DNA of 6,182 bases from positions 1 through 6,182 of the forward strand of contig CALBMD010000173.1 in assembly GCA_937896265.1 (NCBI GenBank), read 5' to 3'. Source of the DNA: an uncultured Pseudomonadota bacterium. GTDB lineage: Bacteria > Bdellovibrionota_B > Oligoflexia > Oligoflexales > Bog-1112. The position numbers and the translations under genes are program-made. The notes under the pieces are model-generated. The model searched no databases, was not told the origin of the DNA, and saw only the letters and a program-made list of their open reading frames with translations. Below, one piece after another: positions 1 through 5,366 of the stretch (positions are counted from its first letter, which is position 1; each line of letters opens with the position of its first letter).

Positions 1-160
1 ATCAACAGCGCCCAGAAGATCCCAAACACATTGCACAATCGAAGCGATTAACTGGGGTCAAAAGAAAACTAGAGATTCATCAAGAGCCTGCTCGCCGCTA
101 ACCCGCCCATGAATGGACGGGATTGCGCGCCGGTTTTGGGTCAAAAAAGCCGCTATTAAA
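1..160. mobile_element. Possible end of an insertion element, incomplete at left edge
   Basis: Two similar stretches in direct orientation, TGGGGTCAAAAG near 53-64 and TTGGGTCAAAAAAG near 136-149, flank a G+C-rich segment. This pattern of repeated GGGTCAAAA boxes next to GCGCGCCGG-type sequence recalls the multiple transposase-binding repeats at the ends of IS21-like elements, but I have no transposase to confirm it. One forward frame is open from base 3 to a TAA at 99-101 (32 codons, rich in Arg, Lys and Gln) and could be the tail of a gene entering from the left. I do not recognise it. The rest of the stretch up to the regulator gene is AT-rich and non-coding. Confidence 0.3.
102..121. repeat. 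Short inverted repeat (hairpin)
   Basis: CCCGCCCA (102-109) and TGGACGGG (114-121) can pair over eight positions with one C-A mismatch and a TGAA loop. No T-run follows on either strand, so this is not a convincing intrinsic terminator. It lies between the two GGGTCAAAA boxes and may belong to the element end. Confidence 0.35.
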
Positions 161-235
161 AAAGCATCTTCTAAAATCTATAGGTAGCGCTGTTTTTATT
201 TTACTTTGTTATCAGTTTTGGTTTTATCTAATTTC

Positions 236-264
236 TTGACTATTTTGTCTAAAAAAAATAAAAG
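236..264 (+). promoter_or_regulatory. Candidate promoter of the regulator-aminotransferase operon
   Basis: TTGACT at 236-241 matches a sigma-70 -35 box at five of six positions. At about 17 bp spacing the -10 position holds only TAAAAG (259-264), a poor match within an A-rich run. The first gene has a clearer ribosome site, AGGA at 283-286, seven bases before the ATG at 294. No operator palindrome is obvious, although regulators of this type often control their own operon. Confidence 0.25.
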
Positions 265-293
265 AGTCTAAATTATTCTTCCAGGATGATGTT

Positions 294-917
294 ATGAATA
301 TAACTAGCCAATTAGAAAGATATTTCCCTTTAGCCGAAAGCTATGCCAGTCTGCTGTTTCCTTTGGTTGAAGTGGTCATCCATGATTTGGCTTCGGAGCA
401 GATTGTTGCTATCTACAACTCCTTTTCAGGTCGCAAAGTAGGGGATGAGTCCCTTCTTGAGAAAGGTCACAACTTTACTAAGGGGCCGCACATCATTGGA
501 CCTTACCTCAAGTCGGAAGCTAAAAGCCCCGTGACGAAATCTATCACCAGCGTTTTGCGGGGAAAAAACGGCAAAGCCATCGGTCTTTTATGTGTCAACG
601 TCGACATCAAACACTTGCAACCGGTGCGCAGCTTTCTCGACAATTTTCTTAGCGTTAATGAAAAATCGGCAGACACCGAGGGCCTATTTGTTGACGATGG
701 TGGTGATAAGATCAATATCTTTGTGCAAAACTATCTTAGACGCCTCAAAATTTCGCCTCAGGCTATGGCATCTGAAGTTCGTTTAGAGGTCATCTCAGCA
801 CTAAAAAAAGAAGGCGCCTTCGCCACAAAGAATGCGGCTCACTTTGTCGCAAATGCCCTAGGTATTTCAAGAGCCAGTGTTTACAACCATCTCGCGCAAA
901 TTAAAGAAGAGAAATAG
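294..917 (+). CDS. DauR/YheO-type transcriptional regulator (PAS-like plus HTH)
   Basis: A 207-residue cytoplasmic DNA-binding protein. The first ~115 residues (LVEVVIHDL, then IVAIYN, then GLLCVNVDI near 97-105) match the YheO-like PAS domain, a ligand-sensing fold. The C-terminal third matches the HTH_22 domain, with the helix-turn-helix around 177-202 (NALGISRASVYNHL). The Escherichia coli member DauR represses D-arginine catabolism genes, but this family is broad, so the ligand here is unknown. The protein is slightly shorter than typical members (about 220-240 residues) but both domains appear complete. The start is supported by AGGA seven bases upstream. The TAG stop directly abuts the ATG of the aminotransferase gene, which makes that enzyme the likely partner and probable target. 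The family assignment is strong; the effector is not inferable. Confidence 0.88.
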   Translation: MNITSQLERYFPLAESYASLLFPLVEVVIHDLASEQIVAIYNSFSGRKVGDESLLEKGHNFTKGPHIIGPYLKSEAKSPVTKSITSVLRGKNGKAIGLLCVNVDIKHLQPVRSFLDNFLSVNEKSADTEGLFVDDGGDKINIFVQNYLRRLKISPQAMASEVRLEVISALKKEGAFATKNAAHFVANALGISRASVYNHLAQIKEEK

Positions 918-2021
918 ATGAAAATAGAAGACTTTCACCTCGAATCATATATGGCTAAATGGGAATTTAAAACACCGCATCTTCTATGCTGTTCTGATCC
1001 GGAATCCATGAGCCAAAATGAGCTCCTAGCTTTAGCGGACCCTGAGACACTAGATCTTTGGCAATCCCTTACTCTAGGGTATACTCAAGACCGTGGCCAT
1101 CCGATCTTGTTGGATGAAATAGCGCGACTTTACCCAGGCCTATCGTCACAAAATATTCTTACTTTTGCCGGCGCGGAAGAGGCTATCTTTACGGCAATGC
1201 AGACTTTGTTACAACCAGATGATCATGTGATCTGCATCATACCGGCCTATCAGTCTTTGTATTCAGTCGCGCAAAGTATTGGGTGCCAGATGACTTTTAT
1301 CGCACTTGATGCTGAGAATAGCTGGAGTCTTGATCTTAACGCAGTCAAAAACGCAGTAACTGCAAAAACTCGCATGATCGTGATCAATTTTCCCCACAAC
1401 CCAACGGGAGCTTTGATCACCCGCCCTGAGCTCGATACTCTCATCGAAATTGCGCGAGAGGCCAATGCCTATCTTTTTTCAGATGAGGTATTTCGCTATC
1501 TTGAGGCCGATGAAAAAGACCGTTTACCCGCTGCTGCAACTTTATATGAAAAGGCTGTTAGCACCCATGCTCTGTCGAAGTCGTTTGGCATGCCTGGCCT
1601 TCGCATCGGTTGGATGGTAAGTCAAGATGAGATAGCGCTGCAGCGCATGCGCAAATTCAAACATTATCTTTCAATCTGTAACTCTTCTGCGAGTGAAATT
1701 CTGGGGATTATAGCATTGAGATCCCGGGAGCAGATTCAAGGTCGCATTAACTCGATACTTCGTATCAACCGTGAGCATATGGAACGCTTTTTTGCGAAGC
1801 ACAGCAATCGTTTTAGCTATATCCCCGCTAAGGGTGGCACCATGGTGTTTCCGTCTCTGTTAGAAAAAGAAGGCATTGATGTCTTTGCTAGAGGCCTTAT
1901 TGAACAAGGAGTACTGATTCTACCTGCCTCTGTTTTTTCAATGCCTGGAAACCATTTCCGCCTTGGCTTTGGTCGTGCGAATTTTAGGGACAATTTAATG
2001 CGTTTGGTTCCGAATTTCTAG
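918..2021 (+). CDS. PLP-dependent aminotransferase, class I/II (fold type I)
   Basis: A complete 367-residue cytosolic enzyme of the aspartate-aminotransferase fold. Visible active-site elements: AGAEEAI at 84-90 (phosphate/cofactor loop), NPTG with Asn161, the SDEVF segment with Asp189 for the pyridine nitrogen, SKSFGMPGLRIGW with Lys221 as the Schiff-base lysine, and FRLGFGR near the C-terminus with Arg348 as the likely substrate-carboxylate contact. In the usual DE-V-Y motif the tyrosine is Phe192, so one contact to the cofactor O3' is missing; related enzymes sometimes tolerate this. The sequence recalls the broad group that includes capreomycidine-synthase-like aminotransferases, but the amino acid substrate cannot be read from it. 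The ATG follows the regulator's TAG with no gap, and AAGAAGAG just upstream can serve as the ribosome site. The operon layout suggests control by the neighbouring PAS-HTH protein, with an amino acid or derivative as plausible effector. Confidence 0.9.
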   Translation: MKIEDFHLESYMAKWEFKTPHLLCCSDPESMSQNELLALADPETLDLWQSLTLGYTQDRGHPILLDEIARLYPGLSSQNILTFAGAEEAIFTAMQTLLQPDDHVICIIPAYQSLYSVAQSIGCQMTFIALDAENSWSLDLNAVKNAVTAKTRMIVINFPHNPTGALITRPELDTLIEIAREANAYLFSDEVFRYLEADEKDRLPAAATLYEKAVSTHALSKSFGMPGLRIGWMVSQDEIALQRMRKFKHYLSICNSSASEILGIIALRSREQIQGRINSILRINREHMERFFAKHSNRFSYIPAKGGTMVFPSLLEKEGIDVFARGLIEQGVLILPASVFSMPGNHFRLGFGRANFRDNLMRLVPNF

Positions 2022-2030
2022 TTTGTGTGC

Positions 2031-2074
2031 TGCGACGCGAGCTAGTCCCTTGCGGGCATTGCTTTGTCGTCGCA
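2031..2074. repeat. Inverted repeat between convergent genes
   Basis: TGCGACG (2031-2037) is exactly complementary to CGTCGCA (2068-2074). The 30-base loop contains a small CCC-TTGC-GGG inner stem. It sits in the gap between the aminotransferase stop and the stop of the opposing YodC-like gene, where a two-way terminator would be expected. No clear T-run follows on either strand, so termination is only a possibility. Confidence 0.3.
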
Positions 2075-2102
2075 AAATCCTCATGACCAAATGACGATTT
2101 CC

Positions 2103-2270
2103 TTACTTTACTTCTTCAAGGGTTGCCTCATCAAATGAGGAAGTAAATTTCTTACCGGTGGTGTCAAACCATATGCAATCGACCATACTGTCACCAATAT
2201 CTGCTTTAGATACAGTCATTACAGGCCCGCCAGATTTGAGTCTCACCACATCACCAATGTTAAATTTCAT
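2103..2270 (-). CDS. YodC-like small protein (DUF2158 family)
   Basis: A 55-codon gene on the minus strand, ATG at 2270-2268 and TAA at 2105-2103. The protein begins MKFNIGDVVRLKSGGPVMTV and continues with a W-F-D motif (IWFDTTGKKF), which is the signature of the DUF2158/YodC family: small single-domain proteins of about 55-80 residues whose role is not established. An AAGGG ribosome site lies about ten bases before the ATG. The stop faces the aminotransferase stop across about 80 bp. The gene is complete and uses ordinary codons. The family call is good; no function can be offered. Confidence 0.8.
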   Translation of the reverse strand: MKFNIGDVVRLKSGGPVMTVSKADIGDSMVDCIWFDTTGKKFTSSFDEATLEEVK

Positions 2271-2296
2271 ACAATTAGACCCTTATGCTTATTTTG

Positions 2297-2389
2297 ATTG
2301 AACGGCAAGAGCTGCAAGTTCATGAAATTTTCCTGTGAGAAAGGTAATTCTGCAAGGCAAAATATTATGATTCAGAGAAAAAAGGAAGC
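2297..2389 (+). repeat. Direct repeat A (diverged partner of repeat B)
   Basis: This segment aligns along its whole length with 5271-5366 in the same orientation. The first 27 bases differ at one position, ATTCTGCAAGG is identical, and TGATTCAGAGAAAAAA is identical; the central part is more diverged with small gaps. Overall roughly four of five aligned bases agree. In the right copy the repeat lies directly behind the stop codon of the MYND gene, so it corresponds to that gene's 3' flank. Copy A is followed by a fragment of the same gene, showing that a larger unit was copied. Confidence 0.85.
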
Positions 2390-2392
2390 AGG

Positions 2393-2419
2393 GATTTTTT
2401 AGCCTTTTACTTGCTTCTC
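2393..2419 (-). pseudogene. Relic of a MYND-gene paralogue
   Basis: These 27 bases match 5903-5929, inside the MYND gene, at 25 positions. On the minus strand they read REASKRLKN against REANKRLKN in the intact gene. In the intact locus this segment lies more than 530 bp from the 3' flank; here it is separated from repeat A by only three bases. The simplest reading is a second copy of the MYND gene and its 3' flank that has lost most of its body, including the zinc finger, in an internal deletion. Similarity fades beyond 2420. A small perfect hairpin, CCTAAG-TTT-CTTAGG, lies at 2422-2436. Confidence 0.55.
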
Positions 2420-2483
2420 TGCCTAAGTTTCTTAGGAAGTGCAATAATTTTATCCGCAAAATAGCCCTTCAAGTAAATAGCAA

Positions 2484-2525
2484 ATATTGGGACACTTTTT
2501 GTCTAAAATTAAAGATATTGGGACA
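2484..2525 (+). repeat. Pair of ATATTGGGACA direct repeats
   Basis: ATATTGGGACA occurs at 2484-2494 and again at 2515-2525, 31 bp apart, both followed by A/T-rich sequence (CTTTTTGTC and AAAAAC). Spaced copies like this resemble the inner and outer transposase sites at an insertion-element end, and the sequence composition changes just after them. No transposase is present, so the assignment is an inference. The only possible start codon of the open frame to the right (TTG, 2518) falls inside the second repeat. Confidence 0.5.
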
Positions 2526-2673
2526 AAAACAAGAAAAAATTGAACGTACTATTCATGACCTAATCGACGGTAAAAAATCTCTGAATATCGATACCGTAGC
2601 AATGGCGACAGACCTCAACAAAGACGATGAGAGTGACCGCAAAGCCATCCGCCGCGCAGGACGCTTGCGCTCG
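2518..2673 (+). pseudogene. Unrecognised G+C-rich coding fragment fused to the fic relic
   Basis: The frame from the TTG at 2518 gives about 52 residues, including DGKKSLNIDTVAMATDLN and a basic RRAGRLRS stretch, before the sequence becomes recognisably Fic-like. By hand count 2581-2673 is about 57% G+C whereas 2674-2760 is about 26%, a sharp break at the same place where Fic similarity starts. I do not recognise the fragment. It could be the end of a different gene joined in frame, or a diverged Fic N-terminal part. The TTG has no ribosome site and lies in a repeat, so it is probably not a true start; the frame is in fact open further upstream as well. Confidence 0.4.
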
Positions 2674-3077
2674 ATAATAGTTCATATCAGTCATTCATCT
2701 TATATACCACTTGATAATCCATTTCTTCTCAAGGAGATTTTTGAGCTTTTTATTGAAAAATTTAATCTCATTGTTGACCCTTTCGAGCAATCTTTTTTTT
2801 CTCTAGTTTATCTCTCATATATGCAAATCCTTTGAAGATGTAAATAAACGAACCTCTCGCCTAATCTCAAATATTTCTCTAGTAAAAAAACCTCCGATCT
2901 CTATCGTTTATAGATGTTAAATCTATAGATTATGCAAAAGCGATACTTGCTATCTGCGAATTAAAAGACGTGAACTTATTACGCGACCTTTATATTTGGG
3001 CTTATACCAGATCTTGTGAACGGTATTCGGCAGTATAGCAGTCTTTCGGTGAGCCAAATCCAATTAAGATTCGTTAC
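2674..3077 (+). pseudogene. fic-family gene, 5' part of a disrupted copy
   Basis: Read across three frames, this encodes most of the core of a Fic-family (AMP-transferase fold) protein of the subfamily whose core motif reads PFEDVNKRTSR. Frame 1 gives VHISHSSYIPLDNP and DPFEQSFF. An extra base near 2826 shifts to frame 2, giving SFEDVNKRTSR. An extra T near 2910 shifts to frame 3, giving LLRDLYIWAYTRSCERYSAV. A TAG at 3036-3038 follows, then QSFGEPNPIKIRY. The Fic core His is replaced by Gln (MQSFEDVNKR), as I recall for this subfamily. With two frameshifts and a nonsense codon it cannot make a full protein. Similarity ends abruptly at about 3077, where intron maturase sequence begins. The missing C-terminus is found at 5137-5271. 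Confidence 0.85.
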
Positions 3078-3095
3078 GTGGTGAAATTCCATCTT

Positions 3096-3458
3096 GGAAA
3101 ATCTCGCAAGGGGACTGTTATTCCCAAGCTTAAGACCAGCCGAAAATGGCTCCGGAGTAAGTTAAAACGGGTGGCAGATTGAGCGCGTACTAACCGCCGT
3201 AAGATGAGACTACCGCAGTTGTGGCCAATATTTTGCGCTAAACTTCGAGGTCATGTCGCGTACTATGGAATCTCTTTCAATCGCTTGAGTGTTGACAAGT
3301 TTTTACACGAATCAACGCGGATATTATTCAAGTGGCTTAATCAGCGAGGAGGAAGGAAAAGGTTTAGCTGAGAAAAATTTAAGCTATTCATTAGTCTCAA
3401 CCCACTACCATCGAATAAGAATCATCACAAATTTTTCGCGATACCGTCGAGCCAATGA
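3096..3458 (+). pseudogene. Group II intron maturase, C-terminal remnant
   Basis: In one frame this reads GKSRKGTVIPKLKTSRKWLR, then LRGHVAYYGISFNRLSVDKF, then LFKWLNQRGGRKRF, then LNPLPSNKNHHKFF. This is the thumb/X domain and C-terminus typical of LtrA-like intron proteins (family patterns GKSRKG, KLRGHYxYYG and FKWLNRRS). Two in-frame TGA codons, at 3180-3182 and 3369-3371, fall exactly where the family has Trp (AD-W-xR and S-W-EKF), so each is a single G-to-A change. The natural stop is TGA at 3456-3458. The reverse-transcriptase motifs including YADD are missing. It is not functional. Confidence 0.85.
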
Positions 3459-3467
3459 TTCAGTCTG

Positions 3468-3540
3468 GAGCCCGTTGCCTTAATAGGGCACGCCGGGTTC
3501 CTACGGGGGTGTATCGGAACCGGCGCATTTACCCACTTAC
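3468..3540 (+). ncRNA. Group II intron domain V and candidate domain VI
   Basis: Bases 3468-3500 fit the domain V consensus closely: GAGCCCG pairs with CGGGTTC over seven positions, an inner GCC/GGC stem closes a short loop, and the ACG bulge sits at its expected place. The AGC triad is of the IIA/IIB kind rather than the CGC of IIC. At 33 nt it is one shorter than the usual 34. Bases 3503-3540 can form a weaker domain VI-like stem, with GGGTGTATCG against CGGCGCA and ACCC, leaving a candidate bulged branch-point A near 3531. The 3' splice boundary near 3540 is approximate. Confidence 0.7.
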
Positions 3541-3667
3541 CGTTGGACTTCGGGCCCCTCATGCAGGCCCACTGGAAAGCTACATTGACGAAAAAGAAAC
3601 AGCTTTAGCTACCTACTTATAGTACATTTCCTTTTCCGTTATTCAGCTATTTCAAGTGAGTTTTAGC
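3541..3667 (+). other. Intergenic stretch before the S41 gene
   Basis: Contains GGGCC (3552-3556) and GGCCC (3566-3570), which can pair around a nine-base loop but have no T-run behind them. A TATAGT resembling a -10 box lies at 3618-3623; the nearest TTGAC (3585-3589) is too far away to pair with it. A short open frame ends at a TAG at 3621-3623 and resembles nothing I know. No further gene is supported here. Confidence 0.4.
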
Positions 3668-5005
3668 ATGATTTTTCGCAATTTCAGAGTATTATTGTCT
3701 TATTTATGGCTTTTTTCATGCCACGGAGAGTTAGCGAAAGGCTCAGCTCCCTCTCCAGAAGAAATCGGTCGCATAGGCGGGGGGCTACTTTCTCTCACAC
3801 AAGGCAATGCGGCAACTAAAATCGTTCATCCTGATGGGACCACATCCATTGCACACAAGATTTTTGCTCCAGGAGTGGATTTTTCCCGCTTAGAGGCAAT
3901 CCTAGCAGCTAATTTTGTTCTACTTTTTGGATCAAAAACTAGAACAGAATTAGCAAATAATTTCAAACCGGTACTGGAACAGTTTAAAGTTTCGCACCTA
4001 GAACTTACCGTTGATCTTGAAGTGCAAATACATTCCCCAGATCTCGGAGTTTCCCTGTGGAGCGCAATTTATAATGGGGAAAAGTGTTTTGTAGTTAGAA
4101 ACATATTGAACGACAGCTTGGCCGAGACAAAGGGTCTTAAAGAAGGGGATGTGATCCTAAAACCTAAACAAAGTGAAACCCCTGCTGGCCGCCAGGACCG
4201 CAAATTTATCCTTGATTTTCGATCGCTTACCGACGACGGCGACATAAAAAGGGGACAAATTGTGTTATCACAACAAGAAGCTGAAGCTACTGCTTCTGCT
4301 CGGAAAGCTCCTCCAGTCAGCCTCCAGATTTTCGATTCTGGTAAAAACAAAGCTGCGGTTCTCAGAATTGAGCATTTTGAAAGTGAGGAGATTTTCAAAG
4401 CTGTCCAAGAGAGCGTTATCACGTTGAACTCTTTGGAAAAGAGTCACTTATTAGTAATCGATTTGAGAGCAAATAATGGCGGCAGAGAGGCCGTAATGGA
4501 AAAGGTCGGGCAGTTATTTTATCCTAACCAAATACCAGATGTTAGCATCTCGAAAGAAGAGTGGGAAAAGCTGGGGACAAGTAAAAAGGCTTTATCTGGC
4601 ATTGAAATCTTTGACTCCTACAAAGAAGCTAGAAAGAGTTGGTTCTCAAAACTCATGAATGAAGTTGATATTGTTCCATTCGAAGGACAGAATATTGCTG
4701 TCCTAGTCGACTCGCAGACGGCATCGTCAGCCGAGCTTCTAGCTGCCGCTTTGAGGAACCTTAAAGAAGCAAAAATTTATGGGCAAAAAACGGCTCGAAT
4801 GGTTCTTGGGTCCCACTGTATTCGTTTCGTCCCTTGGGCGACATTATCATACCCTTATCTAGGTTATTTTACTTGCAAAGGCGAGAACTTAGAAGGGGTT
4901 GGAGTTAATCCTGATGTGTCTTTCACAGATGAAGAAATGCTAGATATGCCTTTTTCAACTGTTCATCCGGCAATTGCAAGAGTTGTTGAATTTGAAGCAC
5001 AGTAG
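3668..5005 (+). CDS. Exported PDZ/S41-type peptidase homologue, probably lacking the catalytic lysine
   Basis: A 445-residue protein from the ATG at 3668, preferred over an in-frame GTG at 3656 because AAGTGAG lies nine bases before it. The N-terminus has two arginines, a hydrophobic core (VLLSYLWLF) and Cys18 after Leu-Phe-Ser. It is therefore a signal peptide, possibly lipoprotein type with an imperfect lipobox, which puts the protein in the envelope or periplasm. Residues ~125-167 form a PDZ-like segment (SLAETKGLKEGDVIL). The S41 fold follows, with LLVIDLRANNGG at about 261-272, TASSAE with candidate nucleophile Ser353, and the family's closing EGVGVNPDV. In tail-specific proteases the general-base Lys lies 25 residues after the Ser (TFGKG); here that place is Met378 in KTARMVLG. 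Either it is inactive, perhaps binding or scaffolding, or it uses another base. It lies between the two halves of the broken fic gene, with no obvious operon partner. Confidence 0.8.
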   Translation: MIFRNFRVLLSYLWLFSCHGELAKGSAPSPEEIGRIGGGLLSLTQGNAATKIVHPDGTTSIAHKIFAPGVDFSRLEAILAANFVLLFGSKTRTELANNFKPVLEQFKVSHLELTVDLEVQIHSPDLGVSLWSAIYNGEKCFVVRNILNDSLAETKGLKEGDVILKPKQSETPAGRQDRKFILDFRSLTDDGDIKRGQIVLSQQEAEATASARKAPPVSLQIFDSGKNKAAVLRIEHFESEEIFKAVQESVITLNSLEKSHLLVIDLRANNGGREAVMEKVGQLFYPNQIPDVSISKEEWEKLGTSKKALSGIEIFDSYKEARKSWFSKLMNEVDIVPFEGQNIAVLVDSQTASSAELLAAALRNLKEAKIYGQKTARMVLGSHCIRFVPWATLSYPYLGYFTCKGENLEGVGVNPDVSFTDEEMLDMPFSTVHPAIARVVEFEAQ

Positions 5006-5098
5006 GGTTGCGCGGCAGGTCCATCTTATTCTAAATACCTAATGATTTCAGATAAATATTTTTCAGCGGTAGCGTGTAAAATATTGTGTCCCGCCAAA

Positions 5099-5118
5099 GA
5101 TAGCTCAGTTAAGCTATC
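5099..5118. repeat. Perfect 7-bp hairpin before the fic 3' fragment
   Basis: GATAGCT (5099-5105) and AGCTATC (5112-5118) pair perfectly around the loop CAGTTA. No T-run follows on the plus strand, so it is a poor terminator for the S41 gene. It may mark the right junction of the material inserted in fic or simply be intragenic. Apart from it, the 130 bases after the S41 stop hold nothing I recognise. Confidence 0.4.
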
Positions 5119-5136
5119 AAGAAAGGTGATGGGAAC

Positions 5137-5271
5137 ATGAGGTTTTCAGAACCACTTGCTTCTGAATTATTCCAAATCATCGAAACCGAAATCGCGAGCC
5201 TATATGAAGGCAATGCCGCACGGTATAAAATTCGCCCAAGTCAATTTGAAGCGTGGCAGAATATACGTTAA
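5137..5271 (+). pseudogene. fic-family gene, C-terminal fragment
   Basis: A 44-codon open frame from the ATG at 5137 to TAA at 5269-5271. It contains IIETEIASLYEGNAARYKIR followed by PSQFEAWQ, which is the conserved C-terminal end of Fic proteins of the same subfamily as the 5' fragment (family pattern ETELxxLHEGNxARYRLRPSEFxAWQ). Together the two pieces would lack only about 25-40 residues of a normal Fic C-terminal half. An AAAGG lies 11 bases before the ATG, so a short peptide could be made, but it would carry no catalytic motif. It is read here as the displaced end of the same gene; origin from a second fic copy cannot be excluded. Confidence 0.75.
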
Positions 5272-5366
5272 TTGAACGGCATGAGCTGCAAGTTCATAAA
5301 ATTTTTCCTTGGGAATAGTATTCTGCAAGGAAAAATATTGGATTGATTCAGAGAAAAAAAGGACGC
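5271..5366 (+). repeat. Direct repeat B with internal hairpin
   Basis: Full-length partner of 2297-2389. It begins on the last base of the fic-fragment stop codon and ends right behind the MYND-gene stop, so it is the whole spacer between two converging reading frames. Inside it TTTTTCCTTG (5302-5311) pairs perfectly with CAAGGAAAAA (5326-5335), with a further GAA/TTC pairing in the loop. On the minus strand the stem is followed by TTTT, so it may act as a weak terminator for the MYND gene. The stem is poor in G+C, and in copy A it is degraded. Confidence 0.8.

Larger units (their letters stand above)
3078..3540 (+). mobile_element. 5'-truncated group II intron
   Basis: The segment holds the last ~120 codons of a group II intron reverse transcriptase/maturase followed at once by the intron's catalytic RNA domain V and a possible domain VI. 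The ribozyme domains I-III and the whole reverse-transcriptase catalytic part are absent, so the element can neither splice nor move. The left boundary lies at the break in fic similarity (about 3078); the right boundary is placed at the end of the candidate domain VI, near TTAC at 3540. Loss of the 5' end with preservation of the 3' end is what incomplete target-primed reverse transcription produces, though later deletion would look the same. Confidence 0.8.

Noticed and set aside
1250..1465. Minus-strand open frame of 71 codons, and similar frames at 503-715 and 592-786.
   Set aside because: Antisense or out-of-frame shadows of the aminotransferase and regulator genes, whose families are clear.
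2518..2835. A stand-alone 105-residue gene starting at TTG.
   Set aside because: The start lies inside a repeat without a ribosome site, and the C-terminal half continues as Fic sequence after a one-base frameshift, so it is part of a broken gene.
3180..3371. TGA read as Trp (altered genetic code), because both in-frame TGA codons in the maturase fall at conserved Trp sites and no intact gene here stops at TGA.
   Set aside because: The aminotransferase and S41 genes use TGG throughout and contain no in-frame TGA; the maturase remnant itself has three TGG codons and lacks its 5' half. Pseudogene decay by G-to-A change explains it better.
3289..3483. Open frame of 64 codons on the plus strand.
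   Set aside because: It is an out-of-frame reading of the maturase remnant and domain V, with no ribosome site or recognisable protein.
4069..4422. 117-codon minus-strand open frame.
   Set aside because: Lies wholly inside the S41 gene on the opposite strand and resembles no protein; a shadow frame.
5042..5140. Small open frame of 32 codons after the S41 gene.
   Set aside because: No ribosome site, no recognisable motif, and it overlaps the start of the fic 3' fragment in another frame.
2297..5366. CRISPR array or composite transposon bounded by the two repeats.
   Set aside because: Only two diverged copies 3 kb apart, no regular spacers, no transposase and no terminal inverted repeats; duplication of a gene end is the simpler explanation.
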